64,000 bases of DNA from Ruminococcus sp. (GCA_017457955.1 JAFTGL010000004.1:124001-188000); one strand, 5' to 3'; positions 51,646 through 61,230 are shown, counted from the first letter of the stretch. Numbers and translations are program-made. Notes: generated from the letters alone by a model not told the origin.

Positions 51646-53415
51646 ATGGCACGTTTATCGGATGATTTTATCAGTGAAATCAAATACCGCAACGATCTCG
51701 GCGAGCTTGCCGCGTCGTATATGCAGTTAAAGCGCCGCGGGCGCAATCTGGTCGGACTGTGTCCGTTCCACGGTGAAAAGACGCCATCCTTCAACATCTA
51801 CACGGAGAACGGCTCTTTCTACTGCTTCGGCTGCGGCACGGGCGGCGACGTCATCACCTTCGTCATGAAGATCGAGAACCTCGACTACATGGAAGCGGTG
51901 AAATTCCTTGCCGAACGCGCGGGGATGTCCATGCCCGAGGACGACTATGATGACTCGATGAGCAGGCTGCGCACGCGTATCTATGAAGCGAACCGCGAGG
52001 CGGCACGCTTCTTTTACGGCAAGCTGACGTCGAAGGAAGGCGCGGAGGGACTGCGCTATCTGCGCGGACGCGGACTTGCCGACAGCACCATCCGTCACTT
52101 CGGTCTGGGCTTCGCGCCCGACGAACGCTTCGCGCTGGGCAATCACCTGCGTTCCCGCGGATTTACGGAAGCCGAGATGATCGCCGCGAATCTGGTGTTC
52201 AAGTCACGTTCGGGCAATTCGGTGCTCGACCGCTTCTATAACCGCGTGATGTTCCCGATCATCGACGTGCGCGGCAACGTGATCGCCTTCGGCGGGCGTA
52301 TCATGACCGACCAGAAGCCGAAGTATCTCAACACCTCCGACACCCTCGTTTTCAACAAAAGCTACAACCTGTTCTCGCTGAACAACGCGAAGAACAGCAA
52401 ATCCGACGCGCTGATCCTCTGCGAAGGCTATATGGACGTCATTTCGCTGAACCAGGCGGGCTTTACCAACGCCGTAGCGACCCTGGGCACTGCCCTTACA
52501 GCCGATCAGACGTCTTTGATGAAACGCTACTGCAAGGAAGTCATCATCTGCTACGACGCCGACGAAGCGGGGCAGAAGGCGACCTCCCGCGCCATCGACA
52601 TCCTGCGCAGAGCGGGACTGCCCGTCAGGGTCATATCCATCCCCGACGGCAAGGACCCCGACGAGTTTATCCGCCGTCACGGCGATCAGGGTCACGCGGC
52701 GTTCCAGAATATCCTTGACAACAGCGGAAACGATATGGACTACCGTCTGAGAAAGCTCAGGGAAGCTTACGATATGAATGACCCACAGGGGAAGTTCAAT
52801 TATCTGACCGAAGCCATCAAGCTGCTGTGCGAGCTGGATAACGCGATGGAGCGCGATATCTATGCGTCCAAGCTCAGCGACGAGACGGGCGTTGGGAAAG
52901 AATCCATCACGGAGCAGGTCAAAAGCGGGCTCAGGCGAAAGGAAAGAAACCGCCGCAGGGAAGAGACTTCCCGTGTGCAGACCGGTCTTTCTGCCCGAGA
53001 CGATAAGGTGAATCCCCAGCATAAGGATCATCTGCGCGCCGCGACCGCCGAAGAAAACCTGATCGCGTACTTAGTAAAGAATCCGGACAAGCTCACCTAT
53101 ATCCATGAGCGCTTGAAGGCAGAGGATTTTGTCACGGATTTCAACAGGAAACTGTACATATATTTCTCAGAAAGAATATTAAACAACCTCGATCCCATGA
53201 CGACCGTCACCGCCGATTACTCAGCTGACGAAGTCTCAAAGATACATTCCATGATCAACTCCCGCTCGGATATCCCGAAAACCAAAGAAGCGCTCGATGA
53301 GTTCATCGGCGTCATTCTGAAGGAGAAGGCTAAGCCGACCGAGAGCGATATCAAAAACAGCTCGCCCGAACAGTTCGCCGATCTGTTCTCGCAGTTCAGA
53401 AAAAACCATCAGTAA
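51646..53415 (+). CDS. dnaG: DNA primase
   Basis: A 589-residue primase. The N-terminal zinc-binding domain has CPFH and CFGC (VGLCPFHGEKTPSF...FYCFGCGTGGD in pieces). The TOPRIM core has CEGYMDVIS and CYDADEAGQKA; a C-terminal helicase-interaction domain follows. It synthesises RNA primers on the lagging strand. It is followed by rpoD after 26 bases, the common dnaG-rpoD order. ATG 51646 follows TTGGAGTAACT. Confidence 0.96.
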   Translation: MARLSDDFISEIKYRNDLGELAASYMQLKRRGRNLVGLCPFHGEKTPSFNIYTENGSFYCFGCGTGGDVITFVMKIENLDYMEAVKFLAERAGMSMPEDDYDDSMSRLRTRIYEANREAARFFYGKLTSKEGAEGLRYLRGRGLADSTIRHFGLGFAPDERFALGNHLRSRGFTEAEMIAANLVFKSRSGNSVLDRFYNRVMFPIIDVRGNVIAFGGRIMTDQKPKYLNTSDTLVFNKSYNLFSLNNAKNSKSDALILCEGYMDVISLNQAGFTNAVATLGTALTADQTSLMKRYCKEVIICYDADEAGQKATSRAIDILRRAGLPVRVISIPDGKDPDEFIRRHGDQGHAAFQNILDNSGNDMDYRLRKLREAYDMNDPQGKFNYLTEAIKLLCELDNAMERDIYASKLSDETGVGKESITEQVKSGLRRKERNRRREETSRVQTGLSARDDKVNPQHKDHLRAATAEENLIAYLVKNPDKLTYIHERLKAEDFVTDFNRKLYIYFSERILNNLDPMTTVTADYSADEVSKIHSMINSRSDIPKTKEALDEFIGVILKEKAKPTESDIKNSSPEQFADLFSQFRKNHQ

Positions 53416-53441
53416 GGTAATATGAGAAAGGATGATGCCCT

Positions 53442-54554
53442 ATGTCAGCAGCAGCAGAAAAGAAAAGCCTTTTGAAGGAATTGACCGATCTCGCCAAGAC
53501 CAAAGGGAATATTTCAAACCAGGATATCCTCGACGCCATCGGCGAAATGGATATCGACCCCGAGCAGCTCGAAAAGCTCTATGACGCCCTCGAAGCCGCC
53601 GGTATCGAGATCGTCGAGACTGACCTCGAAGAGGACCTCGACCTCGAACATCTGAATATCACCGAGTCCGTCAAGGACGAGGACGGAACAGGCGATTCCG
53701 GCACGGTCGACAACACCGACAATATCGCCATCGACGACCCCGTCAAGGTCTATCTTAAAGAGATCGGCCGCGTACCGCTTCTGACTCCCGAAGAGGAAGT
53801 GGAGCTGGCGATCAAGATCTCCGAAGGCGACGTCAACGCGAAGAAGCGCCTTTCCGAAGCCAATCTGCGACTGGTTGTCAGTATCGCGAAGCGCTATCTC
53901 GGCCGCGGTATGCACTTCCTCGACCTGATCCAGGAGGGCAACCTCGGTCTGATCAAAGCTGTCGAAAAGTTCGACTATACCAAGGGCTTCAAGTTCTCTA
54001 CCTACGCGACATGGTGGATCCGTCAGGCGATCACCCGCGCGATCGCGGATCAGGCGCGTACCATCCGTATCCCCGTTCATATGGTCGAGACCATCAATAA
54101 GGTGAAGAAGGTTTCTTCCCAGCTTTTGCACCAGAACGGCCGTGAGCCGTCCGCAGATGAGATCGCAGAAGAGCTGAACATGCCTGTCGACAAGGTGCGC
54201 GAGATCATGCGCGTGGCTCAGGAGCCTGTCTCCCTTGAGACGCCGATCGGCGAAGAGGAGGACAGCCACCTCGGCGACTTCATCCCCGACGACGACGCTC
54301 CCGCTCCCGCTGACGCCGCTTCTCACATCATGCTGCGCGAACAGCTCATGGAAGTCCTCGACACCCTGACTCCCCGTGAGGAAAAGGTATTAAGACTCCG
54401 TTTCGGTCTCGAGGACGGTCGAAGCCGTACCCTCGAAGAGGTCGGCAAGGAGTTCAACGTCACCCGTGAGCGTATCCGCCAGATCGAGGCAAAGGCGCTG
54501 AGAAAGCTGCGCCATCCGTCCCGCTCCAAGAAGCTCAAGGACTTCTTAGACTGA
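53442..54554 (+). CDS. rpoD: RNA polymerase primary sigma factor (sigma-A/RpoD)
   Basis: A 370-residue housekeeping sigma factor with an acidic region 1.1, region 1.2 ([17 protein letters not shown]), region 2 ([40 protein letters not shown]), region 3 and region 4 ([28 protein letters not shown]). It explains the many TTGACA-17-TATAAT promoters in this window. ATG 53442 follows GAAAGGATG. Confidence 0.98.
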   Translation: MSAAAEKKSLLKELTDLAKTKGNISNQDILDAIGEMDIDPEQLEKLYDALEAAGIEIVETDLEEDLDLEHLNITESVKDEDGTGDSGTVDNTDNIAIDDPVKVYLKEIGRVPLLTPEEEVELAIKISEGDVNAKKRLSEANLRLVVSIAKRYLGRGMHFLDLIQEGNLGLIKAVEKFDYTKGFKFSTYATWWIRQAITRAIADQARTIRIPVHMVETINKVKKVSSQLLHQNGREPSADEIAEELNMPVDKVREIMRVAQEPVSLETPIGEEEDSHLGDFIPDDDAPAPADAASHIMLREQLMEVLDTLTPREEKVLRLRFGLEDGRSRTLEEVGKEFNVTRERIRQIEAKALRKLRHPSRSKKLKDFLD

Positions 54555-54931
54555 TGACGTACGAAGAATGCGGCGCGATCCTTGACGAGATAGCGGATTC
54601 GCTCCCGATCGAGCTGTACCGCGAACTCAACGGCGGTATCGTGCTGGAGGACGGCGTGCGCTATCACTGGTACGCGCAGAACAACGACCTCTACATACTC
54701 GGCGTATATAACCGCGATAACCTCGGCAGATCCATCAAGATCTACTACGGCAGTATCATCAGCGTCTACCGCAATAAAACGAAAGAGGAATACCGTGAGA
54801 TCCTCAGAAGGATACTGGTGCATGAATTGCGCCATCACAACGAGTACCTCGCGGGAGCGGACGACCTCGAGTATTACGATGATGAGCAGATCAGCAAGTA
54901 CCTTGCGTCAAAAGGTTATACCATCAAATGA
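54554..54931 (+). CDS. zincin-like metallopeptidase-family protein
   Basis: A 125-residue protein with an HELRHHNEYLAGADDLEYYD segment near residue 93: an HExxH metal-binding motif with a downstream acidic region, as in the minimal-zincin family. It overlaps the rpoD stop by one base (TGATG), so translation is coupled to sigma-A. No signal peptide is present. Activity has not been shown for most members. A terminator follows. Confidence 0.75.
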   Translation: MTYEECGAILDEIADSLPIELYRELNGGIVLEDGVRYHWYAQNNDLYILGVYNRDNLGRSIKIYYGSIISVYRNKTKEEYREILRRILVHELRHHNEYLAGADDLEYYDDEQISKYLASKGYTIK

Positions 54932-54935
54932 TATG

Positions 54936-54964
54936 AGACCTCCCGTAATGGGAGGTTTTCTTTA
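54936..54964 (+). terminator. terminator of the dnaG-rpoD operon
   Basis: The stem ACCTCCC / GGGAGGT with a GTAAT loop is followed by TTTCTTT. Confidence 0.9.
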
Positions 54965-55093
54965 TCACGCTTTAACTTGTGAATATTTATTTTGACTTTG
55001 TATATATATTTCTATTTACATTTTGATTTTCGTGTGTTAAAATTGTAAAGCAAGAAACTGTTTGGATATACTATTGTTATGAGGAGAAGCATT

Positions 55094-55390
55094 ATGCCTA
55101 CAAAACCCAATGCAGAATTCACCAAGGATTTATATAAAGCGATTCTGACCCTCGAGACAGAGGAAGAATGTGAAGCGTTCTTTAAGGACCTTTGCACCAT
55201 TCCTGAGCTCAAGGCGCTGTCCCAGCGCTTTGCCGTCGCCGTCATGCTCAACAAGAACATGGTCTATAACAAGATCGTCGAGGCGACAGGCGCGTCCACC
55301 GCGACCATCAGCCGCGTGAAGCGTTCGCTGGATTATGAGAACGCGGGCGGTTATAACCTCGTGTTCGGGCGCATGAAGGACAAAGAATGA
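55094..55390 (+). CDS. YerC/YecD family TrpR-related protein
   Basis: A 98-residue protein of the TrpR superfamily: helices DLYKAILTLETEEECEAFFKDLCT, a helix-turn-helix (SQRFAVAVMLNKNMVYNKIVEATGASTATISRVKRSL) and a glycine-rich end. ATG 55094 follows GAGGAGAAGC; ATG 55079 is in front of the ribosome site. It overlaps the methyltransferase gene by four bases (ATGA). Confidence 0.88.
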   Translation: MPTKPNAEFTKDLYKAILTLETEEECEAFFKDLCTIPELKALSQRFAVAVMLNKNMVYNKIVEATGASTATISRVKRSLDYENAGGYNLVFGRMKDKE

Positions 55391-56145
55391 GCGGATACCA
55401 TATCTTCTCGCAGTTCTACGACAACCTGACCTTTAATGTGGACTACAAAAAACGCGCTGATTATATTCAGAGCGTTTTATCTTTATGCGGTCATAAGTGG
55501 GGACTGACGCTCGACCTCGCCTGCGGTACGGGCTCTTTGACCGTTGAGCTGAAACGCAGGGGAGTGGATATCTTCGGGATCGACGGCTCCTACGATATGC
55601 TGAGTATCGCGATGGACAAGGCGTATGACGAGGGGCTCGAAATGCTCTTTTTGTGTCAGCAGATGGAGAACCTCGACCTCTACGGCACCATCGACACCTG
55701 TATCTGCACCCTTGACAGCCTGAACCACATCACCGACCGACAGAAGCTGCAGCAGGTGTTCGACAAGGTCGCGCTGTTCATGAACCCCGACGGGTATTTT
55801 ATCTTTGACGTCAACACTGTCTATAAGCACAGGAATATCCTCTCAAACAATACCTTTGTCTATGATACGGATTCTGTCTACTGCGTGTGGCAAAATTCTT
55901 TGAAAGAAAATAATATCGTCAATATCGACCTCGATCTGTTTGAGCGCGAAGGGGAGACCTATAGTCGCTACAGCGAGCATTTCAAAGAGCGTGCCTATGA
56001 GATCGGCGAGCTGAAAGAGATGTTGAGCAAGTCGGGCTTTGAGATCAAGGGTATTTTCAACGATATGACGACCGATCCGCTGAGCGATACTGCCGACAGG
56101 GCGGTGTTCGCGGCAAGGATCATCGAAGCGAAGAACAGAGAATAG
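55387..56145 (+). CDS. class I SAM-dependent methyltransferase
   Basis: A 252-residue methyltransferase of the Rossmann type. Motif I is LDLACGTGSLTVELKRRG (about residues 39-56) and motif II is FGIDGSYDML. The target is unknown. Overlap with the upstream regulator and 12-base spacing to hslO suggest an operon. Confidence 0.85.
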   Translation: MSGYHIFSQFYDNLTFNVDYKKRADYIQSVLSLCGHKWGLTLDLACGTGSLTVELKRRGVDIFGIDGSYDMLSIAMDKAYDEGLEMLFLCQQMENLDLYGTIDTCICTLDSLNHITDRQKLQQVFDKVALFMNPDGYFIFDVNTVYKHRNILSNNTFVYDTDSVYCVWQNSLKENNIVNIDLDLFEREGETYSRYSEHFKERAYEIGELKEMLSKSGFEIKGIFNDMTTDPLSDTADRAVFAARIIEAKNRE

Positions 56146-56157
56146 AAAGGAAAACCT

Positions 56158-57039
56158 ATGGATAAAATCATCAGATGCATCACCTCCGACGGAGCCGTGA
56201 TGGTCTCAGCGATAGATTCGACCGACATCGCCTACAAGGCGAGCGTCATCCACCGTACAAGTCCCGTAGCCTCAGCCGCTCTCGGCAGACTGCTGTCCGC
56301 GGCGTCGATGATGGGCGCTCAGCTGAAATCGGCAAAATCCTCGATCAACATCCGCTTTGAGGGCGACGGAGAATTAGGCGCGTTCATGGCGGTAGCGGAT
56401 TCTTACGGCAACGTCAAGGGCTTTGTCACTAATCCCGCCTGTCCCACGACCCACTATGAGAACGGCAAGCTGAATGTCGCCGAAGCTGTCGGCGCGGGTA
56501 TCGTCAGCGTGATGAAGGACTTCGGCGAGGGCGAGCCGTACATCGGCAAGATCCCGATCGTCTCGGGTGAGATCGCCGAGGATATCACCAACTACTACGC
56601 AACGAGCGAGCAGATACCGACCGTATGCGCGCTGGGCGTACTGATCGATAAGGAAAGCGAACAGGTGTTGCTGTCAGGCGGTCTGCTGATACAGCTTTTA
56701 CCCGGCGCGGATGACAGCACCATCGACAAGATCGAGGCAAACGTCGGCAAGCTCGATTCCGTCACCTCCATGCTCGCGAAGGGGATGTCGGCCCTCGATA
56801 TGTGCAAGGCGGCTCTGGACGGCTTTGAGGTAGAGGTGTTGGACGAGTTCGAGGTCAAGTACGTCTGCGGCTGTTCGAAGGAGAAGATCCGCAATCTGAT
56901 CGCCGCGATGCCTGTAGAAGAGATTCAGGCGATGATCGACGAGAATCACGGTGCCGAGGCGAACTGCCGTTTCTGCAACAAACAGTACACCTTCTCCGAA
57001 GGGGAGCTTAGCGCGATCCTCACAGAGAAAAAGAAATAA
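56158..57039 (+). CDS. hslO: Hsp33-family redox-regulated chaperonin
   Basis: A 293-residue holdase. The N-terminal substrate-binding region has RTSPVASAALGRLLSAASMMGAQLK; the C-terminal zinc-switch carries CGC and CRFC (four Cys). Oxidation releases zinc and activates the chaperone. Length is normal. Start ATG 56158 after AGAAAGGAAAACCT. Confidence 0.95.
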   Translation: MDKIIRCITSDGAVMVSAIDSTDIAYKASVIHRTSPVASAALGRLLSAASMMGAQLKSAKSSINIRFEGDGELGAFMAVADSYGNVKGFVTNPACPTTHYENGKLNVAEAVGAGIVSVMKDFGEGEPYIGKIPIVSGEIAEDITNYYATSEQIPTVCALGVLIDKESEQVLLSGGLLIQLLPGADDSTIDKIEANVGKLDSVTSMLAKGMSALDMCKAALDGFEVEVLDEFEVKYVCGCSKEKIRNLIAAMPVEEIQAMIDENHGAEANCRFCNKQYTFSEGELSAILTEKKK

Positions 57040-57057
57040 AAAAGTTTTAAAAACCCC

Positions 57058-57086
57058 TTGACTTTTTCCTCGGAATATAGTATTAT
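57058..57086 (+). promoter_or_regulatory. promoter for the tRNA cluster
   Basis: TTGACT (57058-57063) and TATTAT (57081-57086) with a 17-base spacer. Confidence 0.7.
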
Positions 57087-57118
57087 ATACGAGTCGCAAA
57101 CAAAGAGGCGAACGGTTT

Positions 57119-57194
57119 GGGAGCATAGCTCAGCTGGGAGAGCACCTGCCTTACAAGCAGGGGGTCACAGGTTCGAGCCCTGTTGTTCCCACCA
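57119..57194 (+). tRNA. tRNA-Val (anticodon TAC)
   Basis: The 76-base cloverleaf begins GGGAGCATAGC and ends ACCA. The anticodon loop CTTACAA between CCTGC and GCAGG gives TAC. Confidence 0.96.
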
Positions 57195-57200
57195 AAACAC

Positions 57201-57277
57201 GGCCCGGTAGTTCAGTTGGTTAGAACGCTAGCCTGTCACGCTAGAGGTCGACGGTTCGAGCCCGTTCCGGGTCGCCA
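57201..57277 (+). tRNA. tRNA-Asp (anticodon GTC)
   Basis: The 77-base cloverleaf begins GGCCCGGTAG and ends GCCA. The anticodon loop CTGTCAC between CTAGC and GCTAG gives GTC. Confidence 0.96.
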
Positions 57278-57282
57278 CTTTT

Positions 57283-57358
57283 GCCTCTGTAGCTCAGTTG
57301 GTAGAGCAGGGGACTGAAAATCCCCGTGTCGATGGTTCGATTCCGTCCGGAGGCACCA
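57283..57358 (+). tRNA. tRNA-Phe (anticodon GAA)
   Basis: The 76-base cloverleaf begins GCCTCTGTAGC and ends ACCA. The anticodon loop CTGAAAA between GGGGA and TCCCC gives GAA. Confidence 0.96.
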
Positions 57359-57364
57359 ATATTT

Positions 57365-57440
57365 GCGGATGTAGCTCATCTGGTAGAGCGCCACCTTGCC
57401 AAGGTGGAGGTAGCGGGTTCGAGCCCCGTCATCCGCTCCA
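57365..57440 (+). tRNA. tRNA-Gly (anticodon GCC)
   Basis: The 76-base cloverleaf begins GCGGATGTAGC and ends TCCA. The anticodon loop TTGCCAA between CCACC and GGTGG gives GCC. Confidence 0.96.
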
Positions 57441-57449
57441 TAGACGTTA

Positions 57450-57480
57450 AAAGCACTTAATATTGCATTAAGTGCTTTTT
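57450..57480 (+). terminator. terminator after tRNA-Gly
   Basis: The stem AAGCACTTAAT / ATTAAGTGCTT is followed by a T-run. Confidence 0.88.
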
Positions 57481-57528
57481 CGATAAATATACATCTTGGT
57501 TGCGGTTTTGTCAACCATGTATGTCTGC

Positions 57529-57603
57529 GGCGACATAGCCAAGCGGTAAGGCACGAGTCTGCAAAACTCTGATTCCCCAGTTCGATTCTGGGTGTCGCCT
57601 CCA
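57529..57603 (+). tRNA. tRNA-Cys (anticodon GCA)
   Basis: The 75-base cloverleaf begins GGCGACATAGCC and ends TCCA. The anticodon loop CTGCAAA between CGAGT and ACTCT gives GCA. Confidence 0.95.
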
Positions 57604-57610
57604 AAAGAAA

Positions 57611-57639
57611 CAATCCGTCCTATATGGGCGGATTTTTCT
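57611..57639 (+). terminator. terminator after tRNA-Cys
   Basis: The stem AATCCGTCC / GGGCGGATT is followed by TTTCTG. Confidence 0.8.
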
Positions 57640-57748
57640 GTATCTGCTTTCAAAACCCGCTGTTTAAGCCGTTCTACGAAGCGTAGGTTGACTTTTTTCG
57701 CTGTTTTGTATTGAATGATCGTATCAGAGATCGAGAGGAAGTGCTTGT

Positions 57749-58801
57749 ATGAATGAGAAGAACACCGGCGCGTTCATCGCTTCGCTGCGTAAAGAGAGAA
57801 CGCTGACACAAAAGCAGTTGGCAGAAAGGTTGAAGGTTTCCGATAAGGCGGTATCGAAGTGGGAGACCGGCAGAGGATATCCCGATATCGATTCGCTGAT
57901 GGCGCTGAGCAGTTACTTTGGCGTGACGGTAAATGAACTTTTAATGGGCGAAAGGCTGAGAAGCGAGAAAAAAGAGAAACAAGCACAGAAGAGTATCGCC
58001 GCTGAGCTGATCGACGAGAAGAAACGGCGCCGCAGAACATATTGGGTCGTGATCGCGGTTGCTGTGCTGACGGTCGGCTTTATTATCACACAGGCGTTCG
58101 GTATCAAAAGTACGATCAGCAATCTTTCGTCATATCTACAACAGGATTCCGTATGCCATATTTCAGCGGATTATTCTTCTATAGAAATTTGCGGTCTGCC
58201 TTATACGCGGGTAGGCCGCATGATAGACGAGGATCGTGATTATACCTGGGAGCAGGATAAGCTCCTCTGCGACAGACCGATGGCTGGCGACCGGCTGTCG
58301 TCGGCGGATAAAATCTATTCGGTGAAATTTTGCGACAACTATGATTATGTCTGTTTAACGCACGAATCCGCGTTTGATTCGCGGTATGAGGACGCTGTTT
58401 ACTGCAAAACCGAAAAGCTCGAAGAATATCGCCGAAACACGAGCGAGGGCAAGCGGGTATACTGTATCAGAGAGTATGAGGATTACAATAAGTGGAAAGG
58501 TACGGAATTATCCGACAGCTTCTCACAGGCGGTTGACACGCTGACGGAGGATGACGGTTACAACAGCTGGTATCCCGACGGAGATTCATATGACATATAC
58601 TTCCATTATGAGAATTCGCCTTTATTGTATTTTTACGGATATCTCGGAGAAGAAAACGGAAGATACTTTATCACATTTTCCGGAGGCGTGGAAGTTTCAG
58701 AGGCCGAAGATCAGAATCTTCCGAAAGATCTTACCTACCGTCTGGACGAGAGCGTATCCGGGGAACTTGACGATTTCTTTTTGACAGAGAACAGGAGATA
58801 A
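57749..58801 (+). CDS. XRE-family regulator with membrane helix and extracytoplasmic domain
   Basis: A 350-residue protein. Residues 8-70 are a clear XRE helix-turn-helix (LRKERTLTQKQLAERLKVSDKAVSKWETGRGYPDIDSL). A basic linker and one membrane helix (about 97-115) follow, then an unrecognised extracytoplasmic domain of about 230 residues. This is the layout of a membrane-bound one-component regulator. It overlaps the DNA glycosylase gene by one base. Confidence 0.8.
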   Translation: MNEKNTGAFIASLRKERTLTQKQLAERLKVSDKAVSKWETGRGYPDIDSLMALSSYFGVTVNELLMGERLRSEKKEKQAQKSIAAELIDEKKRRRRTYWVVIAVAVLTVGFIITQAFGIKSTISNLSSYLQQDSVCHISADYSSIEICGLPYTRVGRMIDEDRDYTWEQDKLLCDRPMAGDRLSSADKIYSVKFCDNYDYVCLTHESAFDSRYEDAVYCKTEKLEEYRRNTSEGKRVYCIREYEDYNKWKGTELSDSFSQAVDTLTEDDGYNSWYPDGDSYDIYFHYENSPLLYFYGYLGEENGRYFITFSGGVEVSEAEDQNLPKDLTYRLDESVSGELDDFFLTENRR

Positions 58802-59298
58802 TGATGCAGCCCCAAAAGATCATCCATCCCATCCCGCCGTTATATGACGAAAACTGCCGTATCCTGATCCTCGGATCGTTTCCGTCGGTCAAGTCCAGAG
58901 AAGCGATGTTCTTCTACGGTCACCCGCAGAACCGCTTCTGGAAACTGATGGCTACGCTTTTTGATGAACCTGTGCCGCAGACGGTCGATGAAAAAAGCGA
59001 ATTAGCCTTGAGCCATCATATCGCGATGTGGGATACAATCCATTCCTGTACCATTACAGGCTCGTCCGACAGCTCTATCAAAGATGTTGTGCCGAACGAT
59101 CTCTCTGTGATCCTCGATAACTGCAAGGTGAAGCGTATCTTCTGCAACGGTGCGACCTCTTACCGGCTCTATATGAAGTACATTTATCAGTCAACAGGGA
59201 TCGAAGCGGTCCAGCTGCCCTCGACCAGCCCCGCTAACGCGGCGTTTGACATAGACAGACTGGTGGGAGAATGGCAGGTTATCAAGGAATATCTATAA
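58801..59298 (+). CDS. DNA-deoxyinosine/uracil glycosylase family protein
   Basis: A 165-residue protein of the uracil-DNA glycosylase fold, DNA-deoxyinosine glycosylase type. ILILGSFPSVKSREAMFFYGHPQNRFWKL (given in pieces: GSFPS, FYGHPQNRFW) is the active-site region; LPSTSPANA near the end is motif II. It removes deaminated bases from DNA. Either ATG 58801 or 58804 may be used. Confidence 0.88.
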   Translation: MMQPQKIIHPIPPLYDENCRILILGSFPSVKSREAMFFYGHPQNRFWKLMATLFDEPVPQTVDEKSELALSHHIAMWDTIHSCTITGSSDSSIKDVVPNDLSVILDNCKVKRIFCNGATSYRLYMKYIYQSTGIEAVQLPSTSPANAAFDIDRLVGEWQVIKEYL

Positions 59299-59316
59299 CG
59301 ATGCGAGGAAAGTTTT

Positions 59317-59973
59317 ATGAGGTTAACAGCTGTCCGGCACGCGAATCGCGGCGGAAAAAATCGCAATAAAATCATCATCACTCTGTTGTTTTTTGCGCTG
59401 GGTTTTTTGCTCGGCATGATGGCAAAGGGACTGGACGTGACCGCCGGCAACAGGCTGCCTGTGATATTGCAGCAGATGGATATCAGCAACCTGTTTGGCA
59501 GAACGACGGTGTGGGCGCTGATTGCGCTGGCTATCGCTCTGTTCAGCAAAAGTCCTCTCCGTGCCGCTGTCAACGTTCTGCTGTTCTTTGTCGGTATGCT
59601 CGGCAGTTACTGCCTGTTTTCCGTAGTGTGGGCAGGTTTTATGCTTGATACAAGCTATTTGATGATATGGGTCGTGCTGACGGCTGTATCGCCGGTTCTT
59701 GCTTATATCGCGTGGTACGCGCGGGGCAGAGGACTGCTCGGCACGATTATTTCCGCCTTGATCATCGCGTATTTTATCTTGGAAGCGTTCAGCTTTAACG
59801 CAGGCTTGGAGTATTTTGACGTCGCCTACAGCGTAGTCGAGGTATTTTTCCTCGTTGCGGTGATTTCCATGCTGTACGTCAGATGGAACCAGTGCTTCAT
59901 CTCCGTCGGTGCGGCTGTCGCGCTGGCGTATTTGGTCAAGCTGACCGGTTTTAGTATACCGTATGTTTTGTAA
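59317..59973 (+). CDS. multi-helix membrane protein
   Basis: A 218-residue protein with about six membrane helices and a basic N-terminus (HANRGGKNRNK). I do not recognise the family with confidence. It lies between the glycosylase and tRNA-Arg, 18 bases behind the former, so it may be co-transcribed. Confidence 0.65.
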   Translation: MRLTAVRHANRGGKNRNKIIITLLFFALGFLLGMMAKGLDVTAGNRLPVILQQMDISNLFGRTTVWALIALAIALFSKSPLRAAVNVLLFFVGMLGSYCLFSVVWAGFMLDTSYLMIWVVLTAVSPVLAYIAWYARGRGLLGTIISALIIAYFILEAFSFNAGLEYFDVAYSVVEVFFLVAVISMLYVRWNQCFISVGAAVALAYLVKLTGFSIPYVL

Positions 59974-60008
59974 GGGATCCGTTCTGTGATAATAAAATCA
60001 CTCTACGC

Positions 60009-60037
60009 TTGACATTCATACGATGGTAAGGTAAAAT
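60009..60037 (+). promoter_or_regulatory. promoter for tRNA-Arg
   Basis: TTGACA (60009-60014) and TAAAAT (60032-60037), spacer 17. Confidence 0.75.
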
Positions 60038-60057
60038 AAGATTTGCAGTTTATAATT

Positions 60058-60134
60058 GCGCCAATAGCTCAGCAGGATAGAGCGTTCGCCTCCTAAGCGA
60101 AAGGTCGGGGGTTCGAATCCCTTTTGGCGCGCCA
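60058..60134 (+). tRNA. tRNA-Arg (anticodon CCT)
   Basis: The 77-base cloverleaf begins GCGCCAATAGC and ends GCCA. The anticodon loop CTCCTAA between TTCGC and GCGAA gives CCT (reads AGG). Confidence 0.95.
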
Positions 60135-60186
60135 TATATAGCAGAGATATCCAAGATGGGATTTCTCTGCTTTTTTCGGGGAAGAT

Positions 60187-60897
60187 ATGAGAAAAAAATT
60201 CGTCAGGGGTATGCGCCACGGCGTGCCGATCATGCTCGGGTATCTGAGCGTATCATTCGGCTTCGGCGTGCTGTGTATCCAACAAAATCTGTCTATACTG
60301 GCGGCTGTCGGTATCTCGGTGACCAACCTCACCTCCGCGGGACAGGTCGCGGGAGTCGGTGTGATCGCCGCGGGCGGTTCGATGCTCGAAATGATCCTGT
60401 GTCAGCTCGTCATCAACCTGCGTTATTCGCTAATGAGCCTGAGTCTGTCTCAGCGCCTCGACCCGTCCTTCAATCTCATGCACCGTCTTTTTGTCGGCTA
60501 CGGCATTACCGACGAGATCTTCGCGGTCGCGTCGTCGCAGGATGAACCGCTGACGCCCGCGTATATGTACGGTCTGATTTTCACGCCGTTCATCGGCTGG
60601 ACTCTTGGAACCCTGCTCGGAGCGGTCGCGGGCGATATCATGCCCGCTTCGGTGACGGCGGCGCTGTCGCTCATGCTCTACGGCATGTTCATCGCGATCA
60701 TTCTGCCGCCCGCAAAAAAGAATCATAAGCTGTTGTTCGTGATCCTGCTCTCGGCGGCGCTGAGCGTTGTGACGCACTTCTTCCTGCCGATGATCTCAAG
60801 CGGCTTTGCCATCATCATCTGCGCGCTGATCTCTTCCGTACTCGCCGCGGTCTTTTTCCCTGTTGAAGAACAGGAGAGAGGGGAGGCGCAGTCATGA
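60187..60897 (+). CDS. azlC: AzlC-family branched-chain amino acid exporter, large subunit
   Basis: A 236-residue membrane protein of the AzlC family with about eight helices. The N-terminus has RGMRHGVPIMLGYLSVSFGFGV, and LINLRYSLMSLSLSQRLD (in part) with GITDEIFAV are typical. Together with AzlD it exports branched-chain amino acids or analogues. It overlaps azlD by four bases (ATGA). Confidence 0.9.
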   Translation: MRKKFVRGMRHGVPIMLGYLSVSFGFGVLCIQQNLSILAAVGISVTNLTSAGQVAGVGVIAAGGSMLEMILCQLVINLRYSLMSLSLSQRLDPSFNLMHRLFVGYGITDEIFAVASSQDEPLTPAYMYGLIFTPFIGWTLGTLLGAVAGDIMPASVTAALSLMLYGMFIAIILPPAKKNHKLLFVILLSAALSVVTHFFLPMISSGFAIIICALISSVLAAVFFPVEEQERGEAQS

Positions 60898-61202
60898 GCA
60901 TTGTCGCATATATCGCCGTGATGGCGGTGACCACCTATCTGATCCGCGTGATACCCTTCGCCGCGGTGCGGGGAAAAATCAAATCCCGCTTCATCAATTC
61001 TGTCCTGTATTATATTCCGTACGCCGTGCTGTCGGCGATGACCTTTCCCGCGATATTCTTCGCGACAGGCAGCGTCGTGACCTCTTCGGTCGGTACGGTG
61101 ATCGCCCTTTTGATGGCATATTTTGATCTGCCGCTGATCGTCGTCGCGCTGTCAAGCTCCGCGGGCGCGTTTATCACAGCTCTCATCATGGGTCTGATAT
61201 AG
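60894..61202 (+). CDS. azlD: AzlD-family branched-chain amino acid exporter, small subunit
   Basis: A 102-residue membrane protein of the AzlD family with three or four helices (YIAVMAVTTYLIRVIPFA, then the second helix YYIPYAVLSAMTFP). It is the obligate partner of AzlC and is translationally coupled to it. Confidence 0.9.
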   Translation: MSIVAYIAVMAVTTYLIRVIPFAAVRGKIKSRFINSVLYYIPYAVLSAMTFPAIFFATGSVVTSSVGTVIALLMAYFDLPLIVVALSSSAGAFITALIMGLI

Positions 61203-61203
61203 T

Positions 61204-61230
61204 AAAAAGCTCCGATTTTTCGGGGCTTTT
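61204..61230 (+). terminator. terminator after azlD
   Basis: The stem AAAGCTCCGA / CGGGGCTTTT with a short T loop. Confidence 0.75.
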
